Positions 16,959 through 25,512 of a DNA stretch of 64,000 nt are shown here, piece after piece. Position 1 is the first letter of the stretch; each line of letters begins with the position of its first letter. Origin of the DNA: Streptomyces sporangiiformans (GTDB lineage Bacteria; Actinomycetota; Actinomycetes; Streptomycetales; Streptomycetaceae); assembly GCF_005768555.2 (NCBI RefSeq), contig NZ_VCHX02000150.1:4796-68795 (forward strand). The letters are read 5' to 3'. Position numbers and translations under genes: made by a program. The notes under the pieces are model-generated. The model saw only the letters and a list, made by a program, of their open reading frames with translations, searched no databases and was not told the origin of the DNA.

Positions 16959-18514
16959 GCACGGTGACCGAGGGGGCCGCCGCCTTCAGCTCCGACCTCG
17001 GGGACGGGACCTACCGCAACCCGGTCCTCGACGCCGACTGGTCCGACCCCGACCTCATCCGCGTCGGCGACGACTTCTACCTCACCGCCTCCAGCTTCGG
17101 CCGCGCCCCGGGCCTGCCGCTGCTGCACTCCCGCGACCTGGTCAACTGGACGCTGGTCGGGCATGCGCTGCCCCTCCTGGAACCCGCGAAGGAGTTCAGG
17201 ACGCCCCGTCACGACTGCGGAGTGTGGGCGCCGTCCCTGCGTCATCACGACGACCGGTTCTGGATCTTCTGGGGCGACCCCGACCACGGCATCTACCAGG
17301 TCAACGCCCCGGAGATCCGCGGCCCCTGGACCCGCCCGCACCTGGTCAAGGAGGGCAAGGGACTCATCGACCCGTGCCCGCTGTGGGACGACGAGACCGG
17401 CGAGGCGTACCTCGTGCACGCCTGGGCCAAGTCCCGCTCCGGCGTCAAGAACCGGCTCACCGGGCATTGCATGCGCCCCGACGCCACCGGTCTGCTCGAC
17501 GAGGGCAAGGTGATCGTCGACGGCGACCGCATCCCCGGCTGGTTCACGCTCGAAGGGCCGAAGCTGTACCGGCACGACGGCTGGTTCTGGATCTTCGCCC
17601 CCGCCGGGAGCGTGGAGACGGGCTGGCAGGGCGTCTTCCGCTCACGCGGGTTCTTCGGGCCGTACGAGGAGCGGGTCGCGCTGGAGCAGGGCCACACCGA
17701 CGTCAACGGCCCCCACCAGGGCGGCTGGGTCCGCACCCCGTCCGGCGAGGACTGGTTCGTCCACTTCCAGGAGCGGGGCGCCTACGGGCGGGTCGTCCAC
17801 CTCCAGCCGATGCGCTGGGGGGCGGACGGCTGGCCCGTGCTGGGCGACGAGGGCGTCCCCGTCGACGTACACCAGAAGCCGGACCTGCCGCGTCAGCCGC
17901 TGTCCGCGCCCGCCACCGACGACGACTTCCCCGGCGGGCGGTTCGGGCGGCAGTGGCAGTGGACCGCCAACCCGCAGGACGGCTGGGCCACCCAGCATGC
18001 CGCCGACGGGCTGCGGCTGACCTGCGTACGGACGGCAGACGCGCACGATCTGCGCAAGCTGCCGAACGTGCTCACACAACGGCTGCCCGGAACGCCCGCC
18101 ACCGTCGAGGTCGACCTCACCCTTTCCGGAGAGGAGCCCGGCGCGCGGGGCGGACTCGCCGTCCTCGGCGACGCGTTCAGCTGGATCGGGCTCCAGCGGG
18201 GCGCCGACGGCACGGTGCATCTCGTGCACCGGTTCGCCGAATCCGTCGCCGAGCGGGAGCGGGATGCCGCCCACCCGCGCGAAGCGCCGGACGGCCGGGC
18301 CCGGCTGCGGATCGAGATCGGCGCCGGGGCACGCTGCCGCTTCCATGCCGATGTCGGCGACGGCTTTCAGCCCTCAGGCCCGGTCTTCGCCGCCACGCCC
18401 TGGCGCTGGGTCGGCGCCCTGCTCGGCCTGTTCGCACTCGCGCCGAACGGCGGGGGACACGCCGGCGCGGCCACGTTCACGCAGTTCCGCATCACCGCAC
18501 GACCGACTTCCTGA
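16955..18514 (+). CDS. Glycoside hydrolase family 43 protein (intracellular)
   Basis: A 519-residue GH43 enzyme with an N-terminal five-bladed propeller (residues about 20-320) and a C-terminal beta-sandwich (about 330-519), the layout of beta-xylosidases and arabinofuranosidases. The catalytic base is the Asp in DADWSDPDLI, the pKa-tuning Asp is in GLIDPCP, and the acid is the Glu in FTLEGPKLY. It lacks a signal peptide and so should act on imported oligosaccharides, probably arabinose- or galactose-bearing pectin fragments. It overlaps the DUF6807 gene by 4 bp and ends the six-gene coupled run that starts with the permeases. A 19-bp tandem duplication spans its stop codon. Confidence 0.9.
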   Translation: MSTVTEGAAAFSSDLGDGTYRNPVLDADWSDPDLIRVGDDFYLTASSFGRAPGLPLLHSRDLVNWTLVGHALPLLEPAKEFRTPRHDCGVWAPSLRHHDDRFWIFWGDPDHGIYQVNAPEIRGPWTRPHLVKEGKGLIDPCPLWDDETGEAYLVHAWAKSRSGVKNRLTGHCMRPDATGLLDEGKVIVDGDRIPGWFTLEGPKLYRHDGWFWIFAPAGSVETGWQGVFRSRGFFGPYEERVALEQGHTDVNGPHQGGWVRTPSGEDWFVHFQERGAYGRVVHLQPMRWGADGWPVLGDEGVPVDVHQKPDLPRQPLSAPATDDDFPGGRFGRQWQWTANPQDGWATQHAADGLRLTCVRTADAHDLRKLPNVLTQRLPGTPATVEVDLTLSGEEPGARGGLAVLGDAFSWIGLQRGADGTVHLVHRFAESVAERERDAAHPREAPDGRARLRIEIGAGARCRFHADVGDGFQPSGPVFAATPWRWVGALLGLFALAPNGGGHAGAATFTQFRITARPTS

Positions 18515-18534
18515 AGCGCGACCGACTTCCTGAA
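18497..18534. repeat. 19-bp tandem duplication over the GH43 stop codon
   Basis: GCACGACCGACTTCCTGAA is followed directly by GCGCGACCGACTTCCTGAA, one mismatch. The first copy contains the functional TGA. It looks like a slippage duplication; the coding part ends in the first copy. Confidence 0.6.
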
Positions 18535-18567
18535 CCCAGTACACCCGTAAGCCTGTTGGGAGCCGCA

Positions 18568-20574
18568 ATGACGCACCTCCGTAGCAAGCGCTTGCCAGGA
18601 TCCGGGCCGAGACCGGGCCGGACCCTGGTCGCGGTCGTCGCCCTGGCGGCCTCGCTGGTGCTGGGAGCCCTCACCCCCGCCGAAGCGGCCGAGCCCGAAG
18701 GCGCCCCGGCCGCCTCGGGATCGCACGGAAAATGGAGCGCCGAGCCGCACGGCTTCGCCTCCCTCGACGGCGGTACGACCGGTGGCGCCGGCGGCAAGGT
18801 GGTGACCGTCACCGACCGGGCGGCCCTGCTCAAGTACGCGGCCGCCGAGGAGCCGTACGTCATCCGGGTCGCCGGATCGATCGACGTCGAGCCGTTCGGG
18901 TCCGACATCACGGTCACCTCGAACAAGACGATCATCGGCGTCGGCGACACCGGCGAGATCGTCCACGGGGAGCTGCACCTGAACCCCGGCACCAGCAACG
19001 TGATCATCCGCAATCTGACGATCCGGGACTCGTACGTCGAGGGCGACTGGGACGGCAAGACCACGGACTTCGACGCCATCCAGATGGATTCCGTCGACCA
19101 CGTCTGGATCGACCACAACCGGTTCACGCACATGGGCGACGGGCTGCTCGACGTCCGCAAGGACAGCCAGTACATCACCGTCTCCTACAACCAGTTCACC
19201 CAGCACAACAAGGCGTTCGGGATCGGCTGGACGGCCGACGTCAAGACGCAGATCACCATCGACCACAACTGGTTCAGCGGCACCAAGCAGCGCAATCCGT
19301 CCGCCGACAACTGCGCCTACGCGCACCTCTACAACAACTACCTGTCGGCGCAGGTTGCGGACGGCGACCCGGTGTGGACGTACGGGAACTGGTCGCGCGG
19401 CAAGACCAAGATGGTCATCGAGAACAGCTACTACAAGGACGTCCAGCACCCCTACCAGGCCGACGCCACCGCGGAGTTGGTGGAGCGCGGGTCGATCCTG
19501 AGGAACACGACCGGACGCCACGACGAGTGGGGCGCCGCCTTCGATCCCCGGGAGTTCTACGACTACCGGCTGGACCCGGCCGCCGCCGTGCCCGCCCTGG
19601 TCACCCGTTTCTCCGGGCCCCAGCGGAACCTCGGCACGGACACCGTGCTGAACGTGCCCGCCGACTACCCGACCGTCCAGGCCGCCGTGGACGCCGTGCC
19701 CGACGGCAACGACGGCACCGTCACGATCCGCATCGCGCCCGGCACGTACCGCGCCAAGGTCTTCATCCCCGCGACCAAGCCGAACCTGGTGCTGCGGGGA
19801 ACGGGACGGGACCGCTCGGACACCGTCATCGTCCACGACACGCCCGCCGCGTACGGCGGCTCCACCGGGAGCGCCACGGTGCGGATCGCCGCGAACGACG
19901 TCACGGCGCGCAACCTCACCTTCAGCAACGACTTCGACGAGGCAGCGCACGAGCTGAACGGCGAGCAGGCCCTCGCCATGAAGACGACCGGCGACCGGAT
20001 CGTCTTCGAGGACACGGCCTTCCTGGGCAACCAGGACACCCTCATGACCGACAGCCCCAAGCTGGATGTGATCAGCCGGGTCTACCTCCGCGACTCCTAC
20101 ATCGAAGGCGACGTCGACTTCATCTACGGGCGCGCGACCACCGTCATCGAGCACTCCGTCATCAAGGCCCTCAGCCGCGGTTCGACGACCAACAACGGCT
20201 ACATCACGGCCGCTTCGACCTGGAAGGACAATCCGTACGGCTTCCTGATCACGAAGTCGAAGGTCGTCAGCGACGCCCCCGCCGCAACCTTCCATCTCGG
20301 CCGGCCCTGGCACCCGGGCGGCGAGCCGAACGCCATCGCCCAAGTCCTCTTCCGTGACACCGAGTTGCCCGCCGCGATCAAGTCCTCGCCGTGGACCGAC
20401 ATGAGCGGCTTCTCGTGGAAGGACGCCCGCTTCACCGAGTACCGCACCTACGGGCCCGGAGCCGCCGTCACCGCCGACCGGCCGCAGCTGCCGGCCGCGG
20501 ACGCGGCCACCCGCACGGTCGCCGACTACCTGGCGGGCCAGGACGGTTGGGCGCCGCACACCGACCGCCGCTGA
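18568..20574 (+). CDS. Secreted bifunctional pectate lyase (PL1) - pectinesterase (CE8) fusion
   Basis: A 668-residue exported protein with two catalytic modules. After a signal peptide (LVAVVALAASLVLGALTPAEA) comes a compact PL1 beta-helix (about residues 50-345) with WIDHNRFTHMGDGLLDV and QRNPSADN, resembling short actinobacterial pectate lyases. A CE8 pectinesterase follows (about 365-660), with NGEQALAMK, FLGNQDTL, the catalytic Asp in YIEGDVDFIYGR and RPWHPGG. The esterase removes methyl groups so that the fused lyase can cut the chain. GGGAG precedes the ATG. A LacI-type palindrome (18584-18595) lies in codons 6-9. The frame is continuous through both modules, so this is a true fusion and not two genes. 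Confidence 0.92.
   Translation: MTHLRSKRLPGSGPRPGRTLVAVVALAASLVLGALTPAEAAEPEGAPAASGSHGKWSAEPHGFASLDGGTTGGAGGKVVTVTDRAALLKYAAAEEPYVIRVAGSIDVEPFGSDITVTSNKTIIGVGDTGEIVHGELHLNPGTSNVIIRNLTIRDSYVEGDWDGKTTDFDAIQMDSVDHVWIDHNRFTHMGDGLLDVRKDSQYITVSYNQFTQHNKAFGIGWTADVKTQITIDHNWFSGTKQRNPSADNCAYAHLYNNYLSAQVADGDPVWTYGNWSRGKTKMVIENSYYKDVQHPYQADATAELVERGSILRNTTGRHDEWGAAFDPREFYDYRLDPAAAVPALVTRFSGPQRNLGTDTVLNVPADYPTVQAAVDAVPDGNDGTVTIRIAPGTYRAKVFIPATKPNLVLRGTGRDRSDTVIVHDTPAAYGGSTGSATVRIAANDVTARNLTFSNDFDEAAHELNGEQALAMKTTGDRIVFEDTAFLGNQDTLMTDSPKLDVISRVYLRDSYIEGDVDFIYGRATTVIEHSVIKALSRGSTTNNGYITAASTWKDNPYGFLITKSKVVSDAPAATFHLGRPWHPGGEPNAIAQVLFRDTELPAAIKSSPWTDMSGFSWKDARFTEYRTYGPGAAVTADRPQLPAADAATRTVADYLAGQDGWAPHTDRR
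18584..18595. promoter_or_regulatory. LacI-type palindrome at the 5' end of the PL1-CE8 gene
   Basis: Perfect palindrome GCAAGCGCTTGC, 16 bp after the first base of the start codon. It shares the AGCGCT core with 11683-11694. A repressor bound here would block early elongation. Confidence 0.4.
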
Positions 20575-20652
20575 GTCCGCTCGGCGGCCGAAGAACCCCC
20601 CAGCAAACCGCACAGAAACCCTCGCTGGATCCATCAAGAAGAGAGCCGTTCA

Positions 20653-22002
20653 ATGAAGATCAGCATTCGCAGAAGCAGGCGCGCCGCCATGGCCGTCGCC
20701 CTGGGATCCGTCCTCGCGCTGACCGCCACCGCCTGTGGGGACGACGGCAGCGGGGCGGGCGGTGACAAGGGCTCCGAGGGCAGCGGCAAGGGCGAGATCG
20801 TCTTCTGGGACAACAACGGCGGTGTCCGCACCGACATCTGGAAGAAGATCATCGCCGACTTCGAGGAGGCGAACCCGGACATCCAGGTCAAGTACGTCCC
20901 GATCGCGGCCACCGAGTACCAGTCCAAGGTCGACAACTCCATCCAGGCGGGCGGCCTGCCGGACGTCGGCGGCGTCGGCGCGGCGATGCTCGCCGGGATC
21001 GCCGCCCAGAACGCGCTGGAGCCGCTGGACGACCGCCTCGCCAAGTCCTCCCTCAGCAGCAAGCTCAACAAGGACATGGTCGCGTCGTTGAAGGCCGCGG
21101 GCGGCGGCGACGAGACGCTGTACTCGATCCCGACCTCCGCGAACAACGGCGTGCTCTACTACCGCACCGACCTGTTCAAGAAGGCCGGCCTGGACGAGCC
21201 GACCACCTGGGACAAGTTCTACAAGGCCGCGGAAAAGCTCACCAACAAGGGCAAGAACGAGTTCGGCTACACCATCCGCGGCGGCGCCGGCTCCATCGCC
21301 CAGGCGCTGGACGCGATGTACGGGCAGTCCGGCATCACGTCGTTCTGGGACTCCAGCGGTGAGAAGACCACGGTCAACGACCCGAAGAACGTGAAGGCCC
21401 TGGAGAAGTACGTGGGCCTCTACAAGAAGGTCACCCCGGCCGCCGACCTCAACAACGACTTCACCAAGATGGTCGCCCAGTGGGACTCCGGCACCATCGG
21501 CATGCTCAACCACAACCTGGGCTCCTACCAGGACCACGTGAAGGCGCTCGGCGTCGACAAGTTCCGGGGCATCCCGCAGCCCGCCGGGGCCGACGGCAAG
21601 CGGGTCCAGGTCTCCAACCCGGTCGACGGGCTCGGCGTGTTCAAGAGCTCCAAGAACAAGGACGCCGCCTGGAAGTTCATCGAGTTCGCCGTCTCGCAGG
21701 CGGAGAACTCCAAGTTCAACGAGTCGGCGGGCCAGGTCCCGGCGAACACCGAGGCCGCCAAGGACGCATGGGTCTCCAAGGCCGAGCCGACCAAGCTGGC
21801 CGCCGCGGCGCTGAGCGACGGCTCCACCACGATCGTCCAACTGCCGTACTACCTGCCCGACTGGAACACCATCTCGAAGACCGACAACGAGCCGGCCTTC
21901 CAGAAGGTCATGAACGGGTCGACGAGCGCCAAGGACTTCCTGGACACGCTGGCCGACCAGCTGAACAAGGCCCAGGCGGAGTGGAACGAGCAGAAGGGCT
22001 GA
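20653..22002 (+). CDS. ABC transporter sugar-binding lipoprotein
   Basis: A 449-residue extracellular solute-binding protein of family 1. A basic N-terminus (RRSRRAAM) and hydrophobic stretch lead to the lipobox LTATAC, so Cys28 should be lipidated and anchored outside the membrane. The mature protein starts with a Gly/Ser-rich linker, then EIVFWDNNGG and a long periplasmic-binding-protein fold with YSIPTSANNGVLYYRTDLF, typical of CUT1 importers. It probably delivers pectin oligosaccharides to the permeases at 11770 and 12702, although 7 kb of enzyme genes separate them. It has its own gap and strong terminator, allowing higher expression than the permeases. Confidence 0.9.
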   Translation: MKISIRRSRRAAMAVALGSVLALTATACGDDGSGAGGDKGSEGSGKGEIVFWDNNGGVRTDIWKKIIADFEEANPDIQVKYVPIAATEYQSKVDNSIQAGGLPDVGGVGAAMLAGIAAQNALEPLDDRLAKSSLSSKLNKDMVASLKAAGGGDETLYSIPTSANNGVLYYRTDLFKKAGLDEPTTWDKFYKAAEKLTNKGKNEFGYTIRGGAGSIAQALDAMYGQSGITSFWDSSGEKTTVNDPKNVKALEKYVGLYKKVTPAADLNNDFTKMVAQWDSGTIGMLNHNLGSYQDHVKALGVDKFRGIPQPAGADGKRVQVSNPVDGLGVFKSSKNKDAAWKFIEFAVSQAENSKFNESAGQVPANTEAAKDAWVSKAEPTKLAAAALSDGSTTIVQLPYYLPDWNTISKTDNEPAFQKVMNGSTSAKDFLDTLADQLNKAQAEWNEQKG

Positions 22003-22039
22003 TGCCGGTCCACTGACCCCGACTCGCGCCTCCTGACCG

Positions 22040-22080
22040 AGGGCCGGCGGCGGATCACCTGGTGCCCGCCCGCCGGCCCT
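22040..22080 (+). terminator. Hairpin terminator after the binding-protein gene
   Basis: Perfect 11-bp arms AGGGCCGGCGG and CCGCCGGCCCT with a 19-nt loop, 38 bp after the stop. No U-tract follows, as is common in Streptomyces. Confidence 0.7.
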
Positions 22081-22156
22081 CCAGCCCTCCACGCCCGAAA
22101 GCAAAGGTAATTGCCCTCTCATCATCTGATTTTGCTGCCCTGAAAGGCACACCGAC

Positions 22157-22966
22157 GTGTCCCTCACCCGCAGACAGATCACCACCGCGGCCCTCGCCGC
22201 CGTCCCCCTCGCCGTCGCCGCGACGGCACCCGCGGCCGCCTCCCCGTCTTCCCCGCAAGGAGGCCGACGCGTGCGCACCCTCTACATCGCCGGTGATTCC
22301 ACCGCAGCCCAGAAGTACGCCGACGCGGCCCCCGAGACGGGCTGGGGCATGGCGCTCCCGTTCTTCCTGAGCAAGGGCGTGTCCGTCGCCAACCACGCCG
22401 TGAACGGCCGGAGTTCGAAGAGTTTCATCGACGAAGGACGCCTCGACGTCATCCTCGAAGCCATCCGGCCCGGCGACCTCCTCCTCATCCAGTTCGGCCA
22501 CAACGACTCCAAGTCCGCCGACCCCACGCGCTACACCGAGCCCTGGACGACGTACCAGGACCACCTGCGCCAGTACATCGACGGCGCCCGCGCCCGGGGT
22601 ACCCGCCCGGTGCTCGCCACCTCCGTCGAGCGCAGGAAGTTCGACGCCGACGGGAATGCCGTGGGCACCCACGGCGACTATCCGGCTTCGATGCGCGCCC
22701 TCGCCTCCGCCGAGGAGGTGGCGCTCCTCGACACGCAGGCTCTGTCCATCGCCCTCTGGCAGAAGCTGGGCTTCGAGGAGACAAAGAAGTACTTCAACTG
22801 GACGGCGACCGAGCAGGACAACACGCACTTCAACCCTCCGGGTGCGATCGCCGTGGCCCGGCTGGTCGCCGTTGAGCTGTTGCACCGGAGGGTGCTCGCG
22901 CCGCGGGATGTGCGCCGCCTGGACGACGAGATTCCGGAGTCCTGGATCTCTTGGCCGAATGCGTAG
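22157..22966 (+). CDS. Rhamnogalacturonan acetylesterase (CE12, SGNH hydrolase)
   Basis: A 269-residue exported esterase that removes acetyl groups from rhamnogalacturonan I. A Tat-like signal (LTRRQITTAALAA) ends at an Ala-rich site near residue 32. Block I is YIAGDSTAA with the nucleophile serine, block II has NHAVNGRSSKSF, block III is FGHNDSK with the oxyanion Asn, and the C-terminal Asp-x-x-His is DNTHFNPPG. The length and the ETGWGM segment fit CE12. GTG start. It opens the side-chain pathway for the PL4 and PL9/PL11-type enzymes and stands between the binding protein and a PL1 lyase. Confidence 0.9.
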   Translation: MSLTRRQITTAALAAVPLAVAATAPAAASPSSPQGGRRVRTLYIAGDSTAAQKYADAAPETGWGMALPFFLSKGVSVANHAVNGRSSKSFIDEGRLDVILEAIRPGDLLLIQFGHNDSKSADPTRYTEPWTTYQDHLRQYIDGARARGTRPVLATSVERRKFDADGNAVGTHGDYPASMRALASAEEVALLDTQALSIALWQKLGFEETKKYFNWTATEQDNTHFNPPGAIAVARLVAVELLHRRVLAPRDVRRLDDEIPESWISWPNA

Positions 22967-23007
22967 GCGCTTCGCCGTAAGGCCGGTTTGAAGCTGCGGG
23001 TCCGGTG

Positions 23008-23046
23008 TGGCTGGTCGCGCAGTTCCCCGCGCCCCTGAAGGGGCGC
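23008..23046. repeat. Dispersed Streptomyces intergenic repeat, copy 1
   Basis: TGGCTGGTCGCGCAGTTCCC leads into CGCGCCCCTGAAGGGGCGC, with a small GCCCCT/AGGGGC hairpin. Near-identical copies lie at 27832 and 27913. This element is recurrent between genes in Streptomyces genomes (from general knowledge). Confidence 0.65.
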
Positions 23047-23081
23047 AGCACCTCTCTTTCGTTTGAAAGGAACCCGCACTC

Positions 23082-24398
23082 ATGCGTCTTCGTATCTGGC
23101 ATGCCCATGCCATGACATCGGCCATCGGCTGCACCGCCCTCGTTCTCGCCGTCACCGGCACCACTGCCCAGGCCCATGCCGAGGCCCGCGACCTCGGCCG
23201 GCAGACGCTCGCCGCGAACGACGGCTGGGGGTCGGAGGGCAACGGCACCACCGGTGGTTCGGCCGCCGACGCCGAGCACGTCTACACGGTCACCACCTGG
23301 GCCGAGTTCAAGGCCGCGCTGAAGGCCGGGGGCGACGCCCCGAAGATCGTCCAGATCAAGGGCGTCATCGACCCGGTAGCGGAGGGCTGTGCGTCCTTCG
23401 AGGCAGCGGGGTACGACTTCGACGCGTATCTCGAGAAGTACTCGCCGGAGAACTGGGGCCTGGACAAGGACCTCTCCGGGGAGCCTGCCGACAGCCCCGA
23501 GGGGCTGCGCGCGGCCTCCGCCGCCAACCAGGACAAGGCCATCAAGGCGAACGTCCCCGCCAACACCACCATCGTCGGCGTCGGCAAGAACTCCGGGATC
23601 CGGGGCGGCAGCCTGCAGATCAAGGGCGTCGACAACGTCATCCTCCGCAACCTCACCATCGAGGCCCCGCTCGACTGCTTCCCCCAGTGGGACCCGACCG
23701 ACGGCGCCACGGGCGCCTGGAACTCCGAGTACGACGCGGTCGTCGTCTACGGCTCCACCCATGTGTGGGTCGACCACAACACCCTGACCGACGGCCGCTA
23801 CCCCGACAGCACGCTGCCGAAGTACTTCGGTGAGATCTACCAGCAGCACGACGGCCTGCTCGACATCGTGCGCGGCGCCAACCACGTCACCGCGTCCTGG
23901 AACTCCTTCGAGGACCACGACAAGACGCTGATGATCGGCAACAGCGACAGCGCCGGCTCGACCGACGCCGGCAAGCTCAAGGTCACGCTGCACCACAACC
24001 GCTTCGACGGCATCGTGGAGCGCGCGCCCCGCGTCCGCTTCGGGCAGGTCGACGCGTACAACAACCACTTCGTGGTCACCAAGGACCAGTCGTACTCCTA
24101 CACGTTCGGCATCGGCGCCTCCTCGCAGCTGTACGCCGAGAAGAACGCCTTCTCACTGCCGGCCGGAGTCAGCCCCGCCAAGACCCTGAAGAAGTGGAGC
24201 GAGGCACCGCTCACCGCCCAGAACAACTACGTCAACGGCAAGCAGGTCGACCTCATCGCCGTCCACAACGCCGAGATTCCGGGGGAGACCCTCCAGTCCG
24301 GCGCCGGATGGACGCCGACCCTGCGCACGAAGGTCGACTCGCCGCGGGCCGTGCCGGGGATCGTCACCGGGCAGGCGGGCGCCGGGAAGGTCTGCTGA
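23082..24398 (+). CDS. Secreted pectate lyase, PL1 family (second copy)
   Basis: A 438-residue PL1 lyase with a signal peptide ending near AQAHA (residue 36). Like the lyase at 13616 it begins EARDLGRQTLA..DGWGS and carries an insertion with cysteines before the helix. PL1 landmarks are NTTIVGVGKNSG, WVDHNTLTDGR, QQHDGLLDIVRGA, HDKTLMIGN and the catalytic arginine region RAPRVRFGQVDAYNN. Calcium ligands are the acidic residues in the DAVVVYG and DHNT segments. Good AAGGAA site before ATG. It is followed two bases after its stop by the CE8 gene, forming a secreted-enzyme operon up to 27706. Confidence 0.92.
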   Translation: MRLRIWHAHAMTSAIGCTALVLAVTGTTAQAHAEARDLGRQTLAANDGWGSEGNGTTGGSAADAEHVYTVTTWAEFKAALKAGGDAPKIVQIKGVIDPVAEGCASFEAAGYDFDAYLEKYSPENWGLDKDLSGEPADSPEGLRAASAANQDKAIKANVPANTTIVGVGKNSGIRGGSLQIKGVDNVILRNLTIEAPLDCFPQWDPTDGATGAWNSEYDAVVVYGSTHVWVDHNTLTDGRYPDSTLPKYFGEIYQQHDGLLDIVRGANHVTASWNSFEDHDKTLMIGNSDSAGSTDAGKLKVTLHHNRFDGIVERAPRVRFGQVDAYNNHFVVTKDQSYSYTFGIGASSQLYAEKNAFSLPAGVSPAKTLKKWSEAPLTAQNNYVNGKQVDLIAVHNAEIPGETLQSGAGWTPTLRTKVDSPRAVPGIVTGQAGAGKVC

Positions 24399-24400
24399 CC

Positions 24401-25510
24401 ATGACCGGACCAGACGTGAGCAGACGGTCGTTCGTCGTCGCGAGCGCCGGGGCCGCGCTCGGCCTCGGGCTCTCGGGCCACGCCCACGCGCAGGGGCGTT
24501 CGCCCTTCGGCCGGTACGGCTCGCCGTCGGCGCGGCTGACCGAGCGGACCTTGTACGTCCACCCCGGCGGCCTCGGGGACCACACCACGGTGCAGGCCGC
24601 CGTGAACGCCGCGACCACGAATGGGTACACCCTGGTCATCGCCCCGGGCACGTACCGCGAGACGGTCGCCGTCGGCGCCGCCCGAACGGAGATGACGTGG
24701 ATCGGCGCCTCGGACAACGCGCGCGACGTCGTGATCGTGTACGACAACGCGGCCGGCACCCCCAAGCCGGGCGGCGGCACCTACGGAACCACCGGCTCGG
24801 CCACCACCCTCGTCCAGGCCGGCGGGTTCACCGCCCGGCACCTCACCTTCGCCAACGACTGGCTGCGCGCCGACCACCCCGAGATCAGCGGCACCCAGGC
24901 CGTGGCGATCAAGGTGCAGGGCGACCGCTCGGCGTTCCACCACTGCCGGTTCCTGGGCCACCAGGACACGCTGTACGCCGACTCCATGGCGCTCGGCACC
25001 TTCGCCCGGCAGTACTTCGCGCACTGCTATGTCGAGGGTGACGTGGACTTCGTGTTCGGGCGGGCCACCGCCGTGTACGAGCACTGCCACTTCCACACCC
25101 TGAACCGCACGGACCTGTCCGGAGCCCCGTACGGCTTCGTCTTCGCGCCGTCGACCGCGGGCGCCAACCCGCGCGGCTATCTGGTCGCGAGGAGCCGCGT
25201 CACGAGCGAGGCCCCGGACGCCCACTACAAGCTGGCCCGCCCCTGGGTGCCCAGCTCCGACACCACCGCCCGCCCGATGCTCACCGTGCGCGAGACCCGC
25301 CTCGGCACCGGGATCGACGCGGTGGCGCCCTACACCAACATGTCGTCCTCCTATCCCTGGCAGGACCAGCGGTTCGCCGAGTACCGGAACACCGGACCGG
25401 GCGCCGCGATCAGCGTCCCGGAGAACCGGCCCCAACTCACCGACGCGGAAGCCGAGTCCCACACCCGCGCGGTGTACCTCGGCGACTGGGCGCCATGGAA
25501 GGAGTGCTGA
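24401..25510 (+). CDS. Secreted pectinesterase (CE8), Tat-exported
   Basis: A 369-residue pectin methylesterase. The N-terminal SRRSFVVASAGAALGLGLSG is a Tat signal, cut near AHAQG. The beta-helix carries the CE8 signatures GTQAVAIKVQGDR, FLGHQDTLYAD (first catalytic Asp region), YVEGDVDFVFGRA (nucleophile Asp) and LARPWVP (Arg). It demethylates pectin to galacturonan for the neighbouring PL1 enzyme, releasing methanol. The ATG at 24401 is two bases after the lyase stop. It shares recognisable paralogy with the next gene, pointing to a tandem duplication. Confidence 0.92.
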   Translation: MTGPDVSRRSFVVASAGAALGLGLSGHAHAQGRSPFGRYGSPSARLTERTLYVHPGGLGDHTTVQAAVNAATTNGYTLVIAPGTYRETVAVGAARTEMTWIGASDNARDVVIVYDNAAGTPKPGGGTYGTTGSATTLVQAGGFTARHLTFANDWLRADHPEISGTQAVAIKVQGDRSAFHHCRFLGHQDTLYADSMALGTFARQYFAHCYVEGDVDFVFGRATAVYEHCHFHTLNRTDLSGAPYGFVFAPSTAGANPRGYLVARSRVTSEAPDAHYKLARPWVPSSDTTARPMLTVRETRLGTGIDAVAPYTNMSSSYPWQDQRFAEYRNTGPGAAISVPENRPQLTDAEAESHTRAVYLGDWAPWKEC

Positions 25511-25512
25511 CA

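Noticed and set aside
17224-18567. Upstream extension of the PL1-CE8 frame back to 17224
   Set aside because: That stretch is the out-of-frame shadow of GH43; the signal peptide and ribosome site place the start at 18568.
18367-20637. A 756-codon open frame antisense to the PL1-CE8 gene
   Set aside because: High-GC shadow frame rich in Val/Gly/Asp/Arg with no domain; the sense gene has clear motifs and a signal peptide.
25495-25512. ATG at 25495 as start of the second CE8 gene
   Set aside because: The AAGGAG sequence lies after that ATG and at the right distance from the TTG at 25513.
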